Notes: a model not told the origin generated them from the letters alone. A stretch of DNA of 64,000 nucleotides from an uncultured Caulobacterales bacterium (GCA_938009235.1 CALLIK010000004.1:301725-365724), one strand, 5' to 3'; counted from the stretch's first letter, positions 50,168 through 60,407 are shown. Numbers and translations: made by a program.

Positions 50168-50398
50168 ACGGGTATCTCGGTCAATGAAGTGCGCCACTTA
50201 TGACGTAATGCGCAGATGATCAAGTGCTATTTCGTTAACCTGCTGATCACCTTAAATATTGTGCACATGTTAGGTCTGTTTCCGAACCGCCATTTAAGTC
50301 TACTCGTCTAGGTTACACAACATAGACGAGATCAATGCGATGTGTCCTGAGCATGACGTAATGGTAATTCGGCCTTCGGGGTAAGGTCAAATACAAAG

Positions 50399-51382
50399 GT
50401 GAATGTAATGGTGAATGTAAGACCAATAGTGATGATTATGACGACAGCCGTGCTGAGTCTTACAGTCACTGGCTGCGCTTCATCTAGTGTAAATAAAACG
50501 GTGAGAGCAGCGCCTATCACATACAAAGTGGGTGATGGGCCAACTAAGTATGCCTCGCTCTCTACACCGAGGTCACCAATGTCCAGCTCAGTGCCGGAGA
50601 GTTACATTCCTGCACAACCAATACCTCACAGCTATATACCAGCCCAACCGATGCCCATGACTACGCCTCAGCAACAAACTCAACAGTTTGATCAAGTCAG
50701 CGTTGATGCCGACCTCTATAAGCACCAACGTGTTGGTAAACGTTACACAATAATGGGTAAATCTTACACGCCAAAACACGAGCCAAGCTATGATATTACA
50801 GGCACGGCCTCTTGGTATGGTGACAAATTCCACGGAAAACCCACGGCGACGGGTGAAATTTACGATAAAAATGACCTCACGGCAGCGCACAAGACTCTGC
50901 CTCTCAATTCCATGCTTTTTGTGACCAACGTTGCGAATGGCAAAACACTCATGGTGCGTTTGAATGATAGAGGGCCTTTCGTGGGAGATCGAATTATTGA
51001 TCTTTCCCAAGCTTCCGCAGAAGCGTTAGGCATCACGGGTCTCGGCCAAGTACGCGTGCAATATGCAGGTCCAGCCGATCCAATGGCCGCCAATCGTGCC
51101 CGTGTTGCAGCACCCGTCGAAATAGCTCGACCTGTCGAAGAGTATGTTGAGGCGCCAGTTGTGCCTTACAGCTCACCTCAGCCGTATAATGAACCACAGC
51201 CTTACAGCGCGCCTCAACCTGCGCCAATCATACCTGTGATGCCGACGGCACCAAGGTCCTTCGAGAACAACACAGCTGAACCTGACGGCCAGGTTACCTT
51301 AACCATCAAAGGTCCGATACATGTCGCTAAGCATACCGGGACAAACTCTCAGTTAATTCGTGAGCGTCTTAACATGAAATAA
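50399..51382 (+). CDS. rlpA: Septal ring lytic transglycosylase RlpA family lipoprotein
   Basis: GTASWYGDKFHGKPTATGEIYDKNDLTAAHKTLPLNSMLFVTNVANGKTLMVRLNDRGPFVGDRIIDLSQASAEALG. Confidence 0.92.
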   Translation: MNVMVNVRPIVMIMTTAVLSLTVTGCASSSVNKTVRAAPITYKVGDGPTKYASLSTPRSPMSSSVPESYIPAQPIPHSYIPAQPMPMTTPQQQTQQFDQVSVDADLYKHQRVGKRYTIMGKSYTPKHEPSYDITGTASWYGDKFHGKPTATGEIYDKNDLTAAHKTLPLNSMLFVTNVANGKTLMVRLNDRGPFVGDRIIDLSQASAEALGITGLGQVRVQYAGPADPMAANRARVAAPVEIARPVEEYVEAPVVPYSSPQPYNEPQPYSAPQPAPIIPVMPTAPRSFENNTAEPDGQVTLTIKGPIHVAKHTGTNSQLIRERLNMK

Positions 51383-51436
51383 GGCAATAAACGCAGAGCT
51401 CTGCCTTGCGATTGCCATATCACCATGCGACGAAAT

Positions 51437-51465
51437 GGGCGTCCTTTTAGAGGGCACCCTTTTTT
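51437..51465 (+). terminator. Rho-independent terminator after rlpA
   Basis: GGGCGTCC-ttttaga-GGGCACCC hairpin (one mismatch) followed by TTTTTT. Confidence 0.75.
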
Positions 51466-51494
51466 GATTCGTATTACGATAGGTTTCGTCCGCT

Positions 51495-52631
51495 GTGTTC
51501 CGCTCCATTATTCTTATAAGTGCTTGCCTCTTACTCGCCGCTCCGGCCTTTGCTCAATCAGCTTTTCAAACTGAAGCGCCTCATGCTGTCATTATAGACG
51601 CTGAAACTGGCGAAGTGATGTTTGAGAAAGACGCACGTGATCCTATGGCACCTGCGTCAATGACAAAAATCATGACAGCCGATTTGGTTTTTGCGGCGTT
51701 AAAAGACGGCCGACTGTCACCTGAAACAGAATTCACAGTTAGTGAAGGCGCTTGGCGACGCGGCGGCGTTAAATCAGGTTCATCCACGATGTTCTTAAAA
51801 GTTGGGTCAAAAGCGAGTGTTGAAGACTTGTTGAAGGGCGTTATCATCCAGTCTGGTAATGATGCCTGCATTGTACTTGCTGAAGGCATGGCAGGATCAG
51901 AGACTGCGTTCGCGGATCAAATGACAGCCCGCGCGCATGAACTTGGCTTAAAAAGCGCAACATTCCGAAATGCGACTGGCTGGCCTCACGTTGAACATGA
52001 AATTAGCGCACTTGATTTGGCTAAACTCGCGCAGCAGCAAGTCATGACATATCCTGAATATTACTCTCTCTACTCGCAGCGAAGCTTTACTTGGAATGAC
52101 ATCAAGCAAAGCAACCGCAACCCACTACTCGGGCGGGTAACTGGCGCGGACGGCTTGAAAACAGGTCATACAGAAGCTTCTGGATATGGCCTTGTTGGAT
52201 CAGCCCTGCGAGGTGATGATCGTAGAATCATCGTTGTAAACGGCCTGACAAGTCAGTCTGAAAGACGTGATGTTGCCACGCGGTTGATGGAAGCCTCATT
52301 CTCTCAGTTCCGTGTTTATGACCTTCATGAAAAAGGCACTGAAATCGCGACTGCTGATGTTTATATGGGGAAAGCCGAGACTGTCCCTGTAGCATTGACT
52401 GAGAATATCCGTAAAGGCGTGGCAGTTGTGGACCGTAAAAAAATCTCATCCGAAGTCCGCTTTACAGCAGTGAAAGCCCCGATTTCCAAAGGTGATAAAG
52501 TCGCAGAGCTGTACGTCACCATCCCAGGCCGTCCAGTTGCGACATACGACCTCGTTGCGATGGAAGATGTTGAACGTAAAGGTCTGCTCTCAAGAGCTTG
52601 GACCGGGCTACTCGCTAAAATCAGGGGCTGA
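51495..52631 (+). CDS. D-alanyl-D-alanine carboxypeptidase (penicillin-binding protein 5/6 family)
   Basis: PASMTKIMTADLVF (SxxK); SGNDAC; KTGHTEASGYGLVGSA. Confidence 0.94.
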   Translation: MFRSIILISACLLLAAPAFAQSAFQTEAPHAVIIDAETGEVMFEKDARDPMAPASMTKIMTADLVFAALKDGRLSPETEFTVSEGAWRRGGVKSGSSTMFLKVGSKASVEDLLKGVIIQSGNDACIVLAEGMAGSETAFADQMTARAHELGLKSATFRNATGWPHVEHEISALDLAKLAQQQVMTYPEYYSLYSQRSFTWNDIKQSNRNPLLGRVTGADGLKTGHTEASGYGLVGSALRGDDRRIIVVNGLTSQSERRDVATRLMEASFSQFRVYDLHEKGTEIATADVYMGKAETVPVALTENIRKGVAVVDRKKISSEVRFTAVKAPISKGDKVAELYVTIPGRPVATYDLVAMEDVERKGLLSRAWTGLLAKIRG

Positions 52632-52633
52632 TT

Positions 52634-53284
52634 ATGGAACATGGAAAATTCATAACATTTGAGGGTGGCGAAGGCGCGGGCAAAACGACCCAAGCTAAAT
52701 TACTTGCTACTTCGTTAGAAAAAGCTGGCGTTGAAACGCTGCAAACACGTGAACCAGGCGGTACATTTGGCGCCGAGTCCATTCGCAACCTTGTCCTTGA
52801 AGGCACATCAGACCGATGGTCTGGAATGACCGAGTTACTCTTAATGTATGCAGCGCGTTTGGATCATGTTGAAAAACTAATCAAACCTGCCTTGGAACGC
52901 GGTGTCTGGGTTATTTCTGACCGCTTCGCCGATTCAAGCCTAGCCTATCAAGGCCACGCACGCGGACTAGGTTCAGACAGAGTGAAGGCCGTCCATGAAG
53001 TTGTTATGGGTGGATTTGAACCTGACCTCACTATCCTCTTCGATATGGACCCAGTCTTGGCACAGAAGAGAGTTGAAACTCGCGGAGAAAACCTGACACG
53101 ATTTGACGCAGAAAGCCTCGACTTCCATAAAACGTTACGATCAGCATTCCTCGAAATCGCAGACGAAAATCCAGACCGCGTTCACACCGTTGATGCAGAC
53201 GGCTCACGCGGCAATGTTCAAAACCGTATCCTATTCGCATTGACGAAAACATTCCCCGAGCTTGCAGGAAAACTGGGGGCTTAA
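52634..53284 (+). CDS. tmk: Thymidylate kinase
   Basis: FITFEGGEGAGKTTQAKLLA; TREPGGT; DRFADSSLAYQG. Confidence 0.96.
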   Translation: MEHGKFITFEGGEGAGKTTQAKLLATSLEKAGVETLQTREPGGTFGAESIRNLVLEGTSDRWSGMTELLLMYAARLDHVEKLIKPALERGVWVISDRFADSSLAYQGHARGLGSDRVKAVHEVVMGGFEPDLTILFDMDPVLAQKRVETRGENLTRFDAESLDFHKTLRSAFLEIADENPDRVHTVDADGSRGNVQNRILFALTKTFPELAGKLGA

Positions 53285-54349
53285 TTGCGAACGATCGAGA
53301 ATGCTGAGGCTTTACCAGAAGCAGATCGAGCCGACGGTTGTCCGCATCCAAGGGAAGTCTATTCTCTTTTAGGTCACGAAAATGCTGAGGCTCGATTTCT
53401 AAAAGCTATGCGGTCTGGCCGTATGCATCATGCTTGGTTACTGTCTGGGCCTAAGGGGATTGGCAAAGCAACGCTGGCATATCGCATGGCACGGAAATTA
53501 CTCGGCGGCGAATCGCTTCTTTCATCCTCACTGGATATCCCTCAGTCCGATGTTATCGCACAGCGCGTTGAAGCCCTTACGCATGGCAATTTATTCGTCC
53601 TTCGCCGGCCTTATGACACAAAGCTCAAACGGTTCAGGCAGGACATCCCGGTGGACCGTGTCCGCGAAGTTGCAGGCTTCTTTCAAGAAACGGCGGCAGA
53701 AACAGGTACTTGGCGCGTGTGCATCATTGATAGCGCAGATGAGCTGAACCGAAATTCTGAGAACGCCATTCTAAAGCTTCTCGAAGAACCCCCGTCTAAT
53801 ACATTGTTTATATTAGTGACGTCTGCGCCGGGCCGATTACTTCCGACAATACGATCAAGGTGCATGGCGCTAGAGTTACGGGCTGTCCCTGACACTCAAA
53901 TTGAAAGCTGGCTTTCCGATCATGGGACTGGCTCTCCTGATCTATTAAACGCGGCCGTGAAGCTCTCACGCGGCGCACCCGGTAAGGCGTTGGCCTTAGT
54001 TCAAAATGCAGACGTGGTGTTGCGGTCTCTATCGGATTACCTCAATTCGCTTGGAGCACCTGCGCTGAATGTCGACATGACCATTGCGAAACGTCTGGCA
54101 GAGAAACGCCATCAATTATCCCGAGGGCTTTTCTGGGATGGTTTGGATGACACCATTCATGCGCACGCATTATTCGCGGCAACGGGGCAATATGAAGGTC
54201 CATTTACACCTGCTAAAATCAAGCGATCTGCAAAAGTCTGGCAGGAAAATCATGCCCGCCTCAGAGATGTACGCCGCGCAGAAGCTGCGATAAATCTCGA
54301 TAAAACAGCCGCTATGTTTGAACTCCTATCGTCCATAAGGGCTGCCTAA
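53285..54349 (+). CDS. holB: DNA polymerase III subunit delta'
   Basis: AWLLSGPKGIGKATLAYRMAR; IIDSADELNRNSENAILKLLEEPPSNTLFILVTSAPGRLLPTIRSRC. Confidence 0.92.
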   Translation: MRTIENAEALPEADRADGCPHPREVYSLLGHENAEARFLKAMRSGRMHHAWLLSGPKGIGKATLAYRMARKLLGGESLLSSSLDIPQSDVIAQRVEALTHGNLFVLRRPYDTKLKRFRQDIPVDRVREVAGFFQETAAETGTWRVCIIDSADELNRNSENAILKLLEEPPSNTLFILVTSAPGRLLPTIRSRCMALELRAVPDTQIESWLSDHGTGSPDLLNAAVKLSRGAPGKALALVQNADVVLRSLSDYLNSLGAPALNVDMTIAKRLAEKRHQLSRGLFWDGLDDTIHAHALFAATGQYEGPFTPAKIKRSAKVWQENHARLRDVRRAEAAINLDKTAAMFELLSSIRAA

Positions 54350-55131
54350 TGATTGTTGATAGTCATGTAAATCTACACGGCGAGAAATTTGCCGAAGATC
54401 TCAATGAGACAATTTTGCGCGCTCGAGAGGCTGGCGTTGGGCCGATGCTCAACATTTGCTGTCATTTGAAAGACGCAGAAGCCGTTTTAAAGATCGCACA
54501 CATGGACCCAAATATATGGGCGACGGTCGGGACACACCCGCATGATGCCAAAGACAATCCAGACATCACGGCAGAGCGTATCACAGCGCTGACACATGAT
54601 CCAAAGATCGTTGGCATTGGCGAAACGGGGTTGGATTATCATTATGATTTTTCGCCACGCGACGTGCAAAAGGCCAATTTTCAAGCACATATCGAAGCCG
54701 TACAAGAGACGGGTCTTCCACTCGTTGTCCATACACGCGAAGCGGATGACGACATGTTGGATATGCTTCAGACAGCATTTGCCAAGAAACCTTTCACGGC
54801 CATAATGCATTGCTACACATCAGGGCAGCGTTTGGCGGATGCAGCCGCAGAGATGGGATTCTATTTTTCCGTTTCAGGCATCATGACATTCAAAAACGCG
54901 CATGAGGTTCGAGCCTGCATCAAGACTATGCCGAAGGACCGCATTATGCTGGAAACAGATTGTCCGTATCTTGCGCCCGTTCCATATCGAGGCCGTCGCA
55001 ATGAGCCTGCCTATGTCGTAGAAGTTTGTAAGGCGCTTTCAGACTTGTTTGAATGGACGCCCGAGGAGACCGCTCAAAAAACGACAGATGCGTTTTTCAA
55101 TCTCTTCACCAAAGCGAAGAGGCCGACATAA
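54349..55131 (+). CDS. TatD family DNase
   Basis: IVDSHVNLHGEKF; GTHPHDAK; GIGETGLDYHY; PLVVHTREADDDM; ETDCPYLAPVPYRGRRNEPAYV. Confidence 0.95.
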   Translation: MIVDSHVNLHGEKFAEDLNETILRAREAGVGPMLNICCHLKDAEAVLKIAHMDPNIWATVGTHPHDAKDNPDITAERITALTHDPKIVGIGETGLDYHYDFSPRDVQKANFQAHIEAVQETGLPLVVHTREADDDMLDMLQTAFAKKPFTAIMHCYTSGQRLADAAAEMGFYFSVSGIMTFKNAHEVRACIKTMPKDRIMLETDCPYLAPVPYRGRRNEPAYVVEVCKALSDLFEWTPEETAQKTTDAFFNLFTKAKRPT

Positions 55132-55949
55132 TGGGTTTGCGCGCAATCATATTGGGCTGCGGGTCTTCTGGCGGCGTACCTCGTATCGGTGGAGATTGGG
55201 GCGTTTGTGATCCCTCGGAGCCAAAGAACGCGCGTACACGCAGCTCAATTCTTGTTCAAAAATGGGAAGGTGCAGATGAACCTCACCCGAAGGCGTGCAC
55301 AAACATTCTGGTCGACACCGCTCCAGATTTGAGAGTTCAGCTGCTACGTGAAAAAATCAACCGCTTGGAAGCCGTGTTTTATACCCACGACCATGCTGAC
55401 CAATCACATGGGATCGATGATCTGCGCGCGGTTGCTTATCGTATGCGCGCGCAAATCCCGACTTATATGGATGCTTACACTAAACCGCAGGTTTTTCAGA
55501 AGTTTAACTACTGTTTCGAAATGCCTGAGGGACGTGTGCATCCGCCTATTTTAAAGCTTCAAGACTTAATCTCTAACGGCACTGTCGTAGATATTGACGG
55601 ACCAGGCGGCAAAATCAGCGTCGAAACCCTCGAAGTGAGCCACGGCCCAACGCCGTCTCTTGGGTTCATTTTCGACAAGCGCCTCGCATATAGTCCCGAC
55701 GTTTGGGGTATTGAAGACCATGTGATTGAGCGGCTTTACGGTATTGAATGTTGGATCGTCGATGCCTTGCGTTACAGCCAACATCCTACGCATGCACATG
55801 GCGATAAGACATTGTCATGGCTCGCGAGAGCCTGCGTAAAGTCAGCGGTTTTGACAAACCTCCATATTGATATGGACTACGAGACATTGAAGACGGAATT
55901 GCCTCCGATAGCCAAACCTGCATTTGATGGCATGAAAATTACGCTTTAG
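55131..55949 (+). CDS. MBL-fold metallo-hydrolase (PhnP-like)
   Basis: ILGCGSSGGVPRIGGDWGVCD; YTHDHADQSHGIDDLR; HPTHAHGD. Confidence 0.9.
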   Translation: MGLRAIILGCGSSGGVPRIGGDWGVCDPSEPKNARTRSSILVQKWEGADEPHPKACTNILVDTAPDLRVQLLREKINRLEAVFYTHDHADQSHGIDDLRAVAYRMRAQIPTYMDAYTKPQVFQKFNYCFEMPEGRVHPPILKLQDLISNGTVVDIDGPGGKISVETLEVSHGPTPSLGFIFDKRLAYSPDVWGIEDHVIERLYGIECWIVDALRYSQHPTHAHGDKTLSWLARACVKSAVLTNLHIDMDYETLKTELPPIAKPAFDGMKITL

Positions 55950-56529
55950 GCCGTACATCCCATGACTCCAAAACTGGGCCTTTGGGCGTGATGCCTATAA
56001 TCCCGTAAGAGCCTGTCCGAAGTTTCCGAGGGGCCTCCGCGCCGCCGTCAACGACATCCAATAAAAATCTAGCCACGCCATTCGATGTCACAATCAGTGT
56101 GTTCTCATGCGGTGAACACGATGCCAAACACGCTTGCCACGCCGTTCGTAAGTCTTGCGGATCAACGTGCCAGCCCTTAGGCGGAATGGCTTGCGTGTCC
56201 CACAGGTCCAATGCGGCTTGTCCTATACGCGCCACGACATCCGTTTCTGGACGGCCTTCATCTGGACCATAATCAATCTCAGTCAGGAACGTTGCGAGCG
56301 CATAAGCCTGCTCGCCCAAAATAGCCTCAGCCGTTTGGCGGGTCCGTTTAAGGTCTGAAGAATACGCCTCAGCAAATTTAATGCCTTTGAACGCTTCCGC
56401 GAGCTGCTTGGCTTGCGCTTGGCCTGACGTAGACAACGGCAGGTCTGTGCGGCCGCCAACGCGGCGTAACACATCGCCTTTATCAAATGTATTCCCGTGG
56501 CGGACGATATAGACGCGGCCATAATTCAT
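55939..56529 (-). CDS. Histidine phosphatase family protein
   Basis: VYIVRHGNTFDKGD; AYSSDLKRTRQTAEAIL. Confidence 0.9.
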   Translation of the reverse strand: MNYGRVYIVRHGNTFDKGDVLRRVGGRTDLPLSTSGQAQAKQLAEAFKGIKFAEAYSSDLKRTRQTAEAILGEQAYALATFLTEIDYGPDEGRPETDVVARIGQAALDLWDTQAIPPKGWHVDPQDLRTAWQACLASCSPHENTLIVTSNGVARFLLDVVDGGAEAPRKLRTGSYGIIGITPKGPVLESWDVRPKA

Positions 56530-57323
56530 AACAGAAACGGGTCGCCATTTTTAGCGATCAACGCTTCCGCGCGGGCGAGGTCTTGGGGCGTATCGATACC
56601 GGGCGAGGATATTTGCGCCGCGTCCACCTGAACAATCGCGACATACATGCCAGCCTCAATCGCCCGTAGTTGCTCTAGGCCTTCCAAGCTCTCGTAATGA
56701 CTTTGCGGGAGGGCGTTGAACCGCTCTAATGCCACGCGTTTAAATCCATAAAGCCCGACATGGCGCAGAACAGGGGACAGCGTATCCGCCTCTCGCAACT
56801 CTGCCTCTTTACGCATCGCGGGTATGATATTCTTCGAAAACCAAATCGCGCGACCTTCATTTTCAATAACCGTTGTACCAGAGAAGGGCGTCGTCAATTT
56901 CGTATCTCGAAGCGTATCTAAAGCCTCCCACGTCAACCGAATGGCGGGCGTCGCAATATCCGCGCCGCCATCTTTAAGCCGCGAAATAACCGCGTCGACA
57001 TGCGCAGGATCAGTAAAGGGCGCATCCCCTTGTAGGTTCACGATGATCTCTGCATCCGCGCGAAATTGCTGCGCTGCCGAGAGGGTACGGTCACTCCCAG
57101 AGGGTAAATCTGCATCCGTCATCACAACGGGTAGGTCGTAAGCCTCGCAATGGGCCGCAATATCGGCATGGTCTGTCGCGACAACAAAATCAGTCTCAGC
57201 CACACGGTCTGCGACTCGCGCTGTGCGCCGCAACATGCTCACGCCAGAAATTTCAGCGAGAGGTTTACCGGGAAACCGCTTTGAAGCCATGCGCGCAGGT
57301 ATGACGATGAGGGGCTTAGACAT
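56526..57323 (-). CDS. kdsB: 3-deoxy-manno-octulosonate cytidylyltransferase
   Basis: VIPARMASKRFPGKPLAEISG; VVATDHADI; NLQGDAPF; HVGLYGFKR. Confidence 0.95.
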   Translation of the reverse strand: MSKPLIVIPARMASKRFPGKPLAEISGVSMLRRTARVADRVAETDFVVATDHADIAAHCEAYDLPVVMTDADLPSGSDRTLSAAQQFRADAEIIVNLQGDAPFTDPAHVDAVISRLKDGGADIATPAIRLTWEALDTLRDTKLTTPFSGTTVIENEGRAIWFSKNIIPAMRKEAELREADTLSPVLRHVGLYGFKRVALERFNALPQSHYESLEGLEQLRAIEAGMYVAIVQVDAAQISSPGIDTPQDLARAEALIAKNGDPFLL

Positions 57324-58278
57324 AGCCAGAAGCCACGATGGTTTTTAGGTCAATCAAGCCGAGAATATTGTGTCCATCAAGCACAAAAGCATTGCCAATT
57401 TTACGCTCCATAAAGGCTGTCACGACGTCTTTCATTCGCATATCTGGCGATAGGGTGAAGGGGTCGTGGACCATAATATCGGTGGCCGTTTTCGTCATAA
57501 CATCTGGCCCTAATGCGCGGCGTAAATCTCCGTCTGTCACGATGCCTTTTAGCTGATTATTTTCGACAACCCCGACACAGCCTTTGCCGCCGCCCGTAAT
57601 GGCTATAATGACGTCAGACATTGCCGCATTGGACCCGATCAGCGGTATGTCTGTCGGTTGAGTTTTGAGGTATTCTGCGACACGTTGCAGCCCAAATCCG
57701 AGTTTACCCGCAGGATGTCTGCGTCCGAAATCTTCTGCCGTAAAGCCGCGCGCTTCCATTACGGCCACACACAGCGCATCACCCAAGGCCAATGTCAGCG
57801 TCGTTGACGTAGTAGGCGCCAATCGTTTCAAGCAGGCTTCGGGCTCGTCAGGTAGGATGAGGGCGAAGTCTACATTTTTGGCGAGAGTTGATTTGGATGC
57901 GCTTGTGATCGCAACCGTCTGATTTTCCAGTGATTTTGCATAATCAATGACACCATTTACCTCGGCGCTTTCACCGCTGTTGGACAATCCCAAAATGACC
58001 GTTCCAGGAATAATCATGCCTAAATCACCATGCGCGGCTTCAGATGGATGGATGAAAAATGACGGCGTACCTGTGGACGCGAAACTCGCGGCAATCTTAC
58101 GGCCGATGTGACCTGATTTTCCGATGCCAACCACGATGACATGTTGCTTGGCCGCTAGAATGAGCTCTACGGCGTCGCAGAAGGTTTTTCCGAGCGACTG
58201 CTCTAGGGCTTGCAAGCTCTCAGCTTCTCTTCGAATAACGTCGCGGCCAATGCTCAGGCTGTTTGAGGTGTCTGTCAT
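57316..58278 (-). CDS. kdsD: Arabinose-5-phosphate isomerase, KpsF/GutQ family
   Basis: SIS domain VVGIGKSGHIGRKIAASFASTGTPSFFIHPSEAAHGDLGMI; C-terminal CBS pair. Confidence 0.95.
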   Translation of the reverse strand: MTDTSNSLSIGRDVIRREAESLQALEQSLGKTFCDAVELILAAKQHVIVVGIGKSGHIGRKIAASFASTGTPSFFIHPSEAAHGDLGMIIPGTVILGLSNSGESAEVNGVIDYAKSLENQTVAITSASKSTLAKNVDFALILPDEPEACLKRLAPTTSTTLTLALGDALCVAVMEARGFTAEDFGRRHPAGKLGFGLQRVAEYLKTQPTDIPLIGSNAAMSDVIIAITGGGKGCVGVVENNQLKGIVTDGDLRRALGPDVMTKTATDIMVHDPFTLSPDMRMKDVVTAFMERKIGNAFVLDGHNILGLIDLKTIVASGYV

Positions 58279-58501
58279 AAATCCTGTTTAGCGCGAACCA
58301 CAAGCAGATGTCACGACATCACAGTCATGCAGATGGATTTCATTTCGTAAAATATGATTTTACGCGCTGTATCAGTGGCTTGATTGATACTGTTGAATGC
58401 AATGGGACTGGAATGGTATAGGCGTTATTTCTCATAATCATCATTATGCGATTTATGTATCAGACTACAAATAGATAGCTAAAGTGGTGAATAAGTGAAA
58501 T

Positions 58502-58894
58502 TTAACGTCCTTGAGAAGGACCTCCACCTCCACTCAAAAAAACAATAGGAGTGTCAAACCGTTTAAAAGTAATGGCTAACAACACCAACGAAGATACCAA
58601 CCCAAATCCAAAAGAAATCTCATATATCCCCTCGAATGGAATAAAGAGCCCCGCTGTTGATAAACAAATACAAGTGAATGCCCCAAGGAATGAGATCAAG
58701 ACGACATATGGAGAGTAACGGTCCGTGTCTGTGGCAAGATAATATGCACTAATAGACCCCGCTAAAGTCATTACCCCCAAAAGAAATGCGAAATACCCTC
58801 CCCAAGCGTAAAACTGTGGAAACAACCTTCCCAGAAGCACGATGGCGGATGCTGTAGACCATATAATGAATAAGTAGCCCAAAAAACTCTTCAT
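58502..58894 (-). CDS. Hypothetical four-TM membrane protein
   Basis: 130-aa ORF with four hydrophobic segments. Confidence 0.55.
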   Translation of the reverse strand: MKSFLGYLFIIWSTASAIVLLGRLFPQFYAWGGYFAFLLGVMTLAGSISAYYLATDTDRYSPYVVLISFLGAFTCICLSTAGLFIPFEGIYEISFGFGLVSSLVLLAITFKRFDTPIVFLSGGGGPSQGR

Positions 58895-59142
58895 TATATC
58901 CCCCAGTTTTTAAGGCTCTAATACTTCAGCTTTCAACAATGCAACTAACTTGAGGTAAAGAAGTGCTGTTTTAAGGCAATCACACACACCCTACTCTCAT
59001 TCACAAAGTCATTTAGGCATAAAATAACGCTCACAGCCCATCTAAGTGGCTGCCGAAATGCGATTACCTCCCAACACGGGTTGGGTAGTTGAATTTTCCA
59101 AGGAAAAATCAACAAGGCAGGCGGCAACCCGCCAATAAGATG

Positions 59143-59453
59143 GGACTGCCCGCGTGGTTGATACTCGCGACGGAGTACCGAATAGAATAGTTTTGTTTTA
59201 CGCAGGTATCATTGAACTGGGTTGTAAATCCAATTCACCACGCGGCGACGGTTTTTGATGCAGCGGCCCATGTGTCCCTACAGTTTGGCCATTAGACCTA
59301 GTAGTCGGCTCTCACTTCAAAAGGTCCGGCACAAACCGCGTTCTCACACGCGGTCGCTCAACCCCATCGTCCTCCGAACCGGCAAGCGAGGCCCCGCCTG
59401 TCCCATGTCCGAAAGAACCCGTCCACTATGCCATAGGTTTTGAATGCGGGGAT
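59143..59453 (+). repeat. Copy B of the unnamed structured dispersed element; copy A is at 16353-16691 (-)
   Basis: Same ordered blocks as copy A: 32-nt identity at 59237-59268, tgtccgaaagaacccgtcca, atgccataggttt; homologous stem-loops. Confidence 0.85.
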
Positions 59454-59519
59454 CATTCTCATGTAATTTATTCAAAACTGTTCGTATCGTTCTGAAATAT
59501 AATGATAATTAAATATAAG

Positions 59520-59542
59520 GCGTCCCGCTTAAACGCGGACGC
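59520..59542 (-). terminator. Stem-loop downstream of fghA, possible terminator
   Basis: gcgtcccgcttaaacgcggacgc hairpin with AT-rich flank on the fghA 3' side. Confidence 0.4.
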
Positions 59543-59558
59543 ATCTCATATGGGGGCT

Positions 59559-60407
59559 TTAATCGCGTAAACGTTCCGCGTGCCACGCAAGGTGATTTGC
59601 TATGAAACTGGAGATAAAATAGTAGCTGTGATCATAGCCTGCCTGCATCCGTAGCGTCAGCGGTTGATCACTGGCGTCGCATGTGTCCTTCAGGATGTGC
59701 GTCTTTAATTGCGCGTCTAAGAACTGATCCGCGCCGCCTTGGTCGACCAAAATATGCGGGTGTCTCGCCCCTGCTCTGATGAGCGCGCAAGCGTCATATT
59801 CGGCCCATGTGGATTGATCATCGCCGAGATAACCTGCGAGGGCTTTCTGGCCCCAAGGGACCTGTGTTGGGGCTACAACCGGCGAGAATGCGGATATGGC
59901 GCGATATTGGTCAGGATTGCGTAACCCAATCGTCAACGCGCCATGCCCGCCCATAGAGTGCCCCATGATGGATTGGTGGTTCATATCCGCACGCGGGATC
60001 GACGCGGCGATAAGGACGGGAAGCTCTGTCTCGATGTAATCGCGCATATGGTAGTGTTCCGCGAATGGAGCTTGCGTCGCGTTGACATAGAAGCCTGCGC
60101 CGAGGCCGAAATCATAGCTGCCGTCTGGATCGTCCGCCACGCCCTCGCCTCGCGGTGATGTATCTGGCGCGATGAAGATGAGCCCTAGCTCTGCGCAAGC
60201 CGCTCTGAACTCGCCCTTCTCTGTGACATTGTCGTGGGTGCAGGTTAGGCCAGAGAGATACCAGACTACGGGTAGCTTCGCGCCTGCCTCATGCGGCGGG
60301 ACAAAGACCGAAAACTCCATAGGGGTTTGGGTCGAGGTTGAGCTGTGGCGATAGACAGTCTGAACGCCGCCATGCGCATGAACCGTTGAGAGCGTCTCTA
60401 GGCTCAT
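59559..60407 (-). CDS. fghA: S-formylglutathione hydrolase
   Basis: [63 protein letters not shown]. Confidence 0.96.
   Translation of the reverse strand: MSLETLSTVHAHGGVQTVYRHSSTSTQTPMEFSVFVPPHEAGAKLPVVWYLSGLTCTHDNVTEKGEFRAACAELGLIFIAPDTSPRGEGVADDPDGSYDFGLGAGFYVNATQAPFAEHYHMRDYIETELPVLIAASIPRADMNHQSIMGHSMGGHGALTIGLRNPDQYRAISAFSPVVAPTQVPWGQKALAGYLGDDQSTWAEYDACALIRAGARHPHILVDQGGADQFLDAQLKTHILKDTCDASDQPLTLRMQAGYDHSYYFISSFIANHLAWHAERLRD

Noticed and set aside
50570-50670. Short repeats SYIPAQP / PQPY in the RlpA N- and C-terminal regions
   Set aside because: Low-complexity proline-rich linkers typical of cell-envelope lipoproteins.
59255-59443. 62-aa + strand ORF in copy B
   Set aside because: It does not correspond to the copy A ORF frame, has no ribosome-binding site that I could see, and lies within the structured repeat.
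59041-59453. Copy B as tmRNA, RNase P RNA, 6S RNA or group II intron
   Set aside because: I could not find the tRNA-like domain/tag, the GAGGAAAGTCC RNase P core, a single long 6S-type hairpin, or a group II domain V motif. Not excluded without a cmscan.
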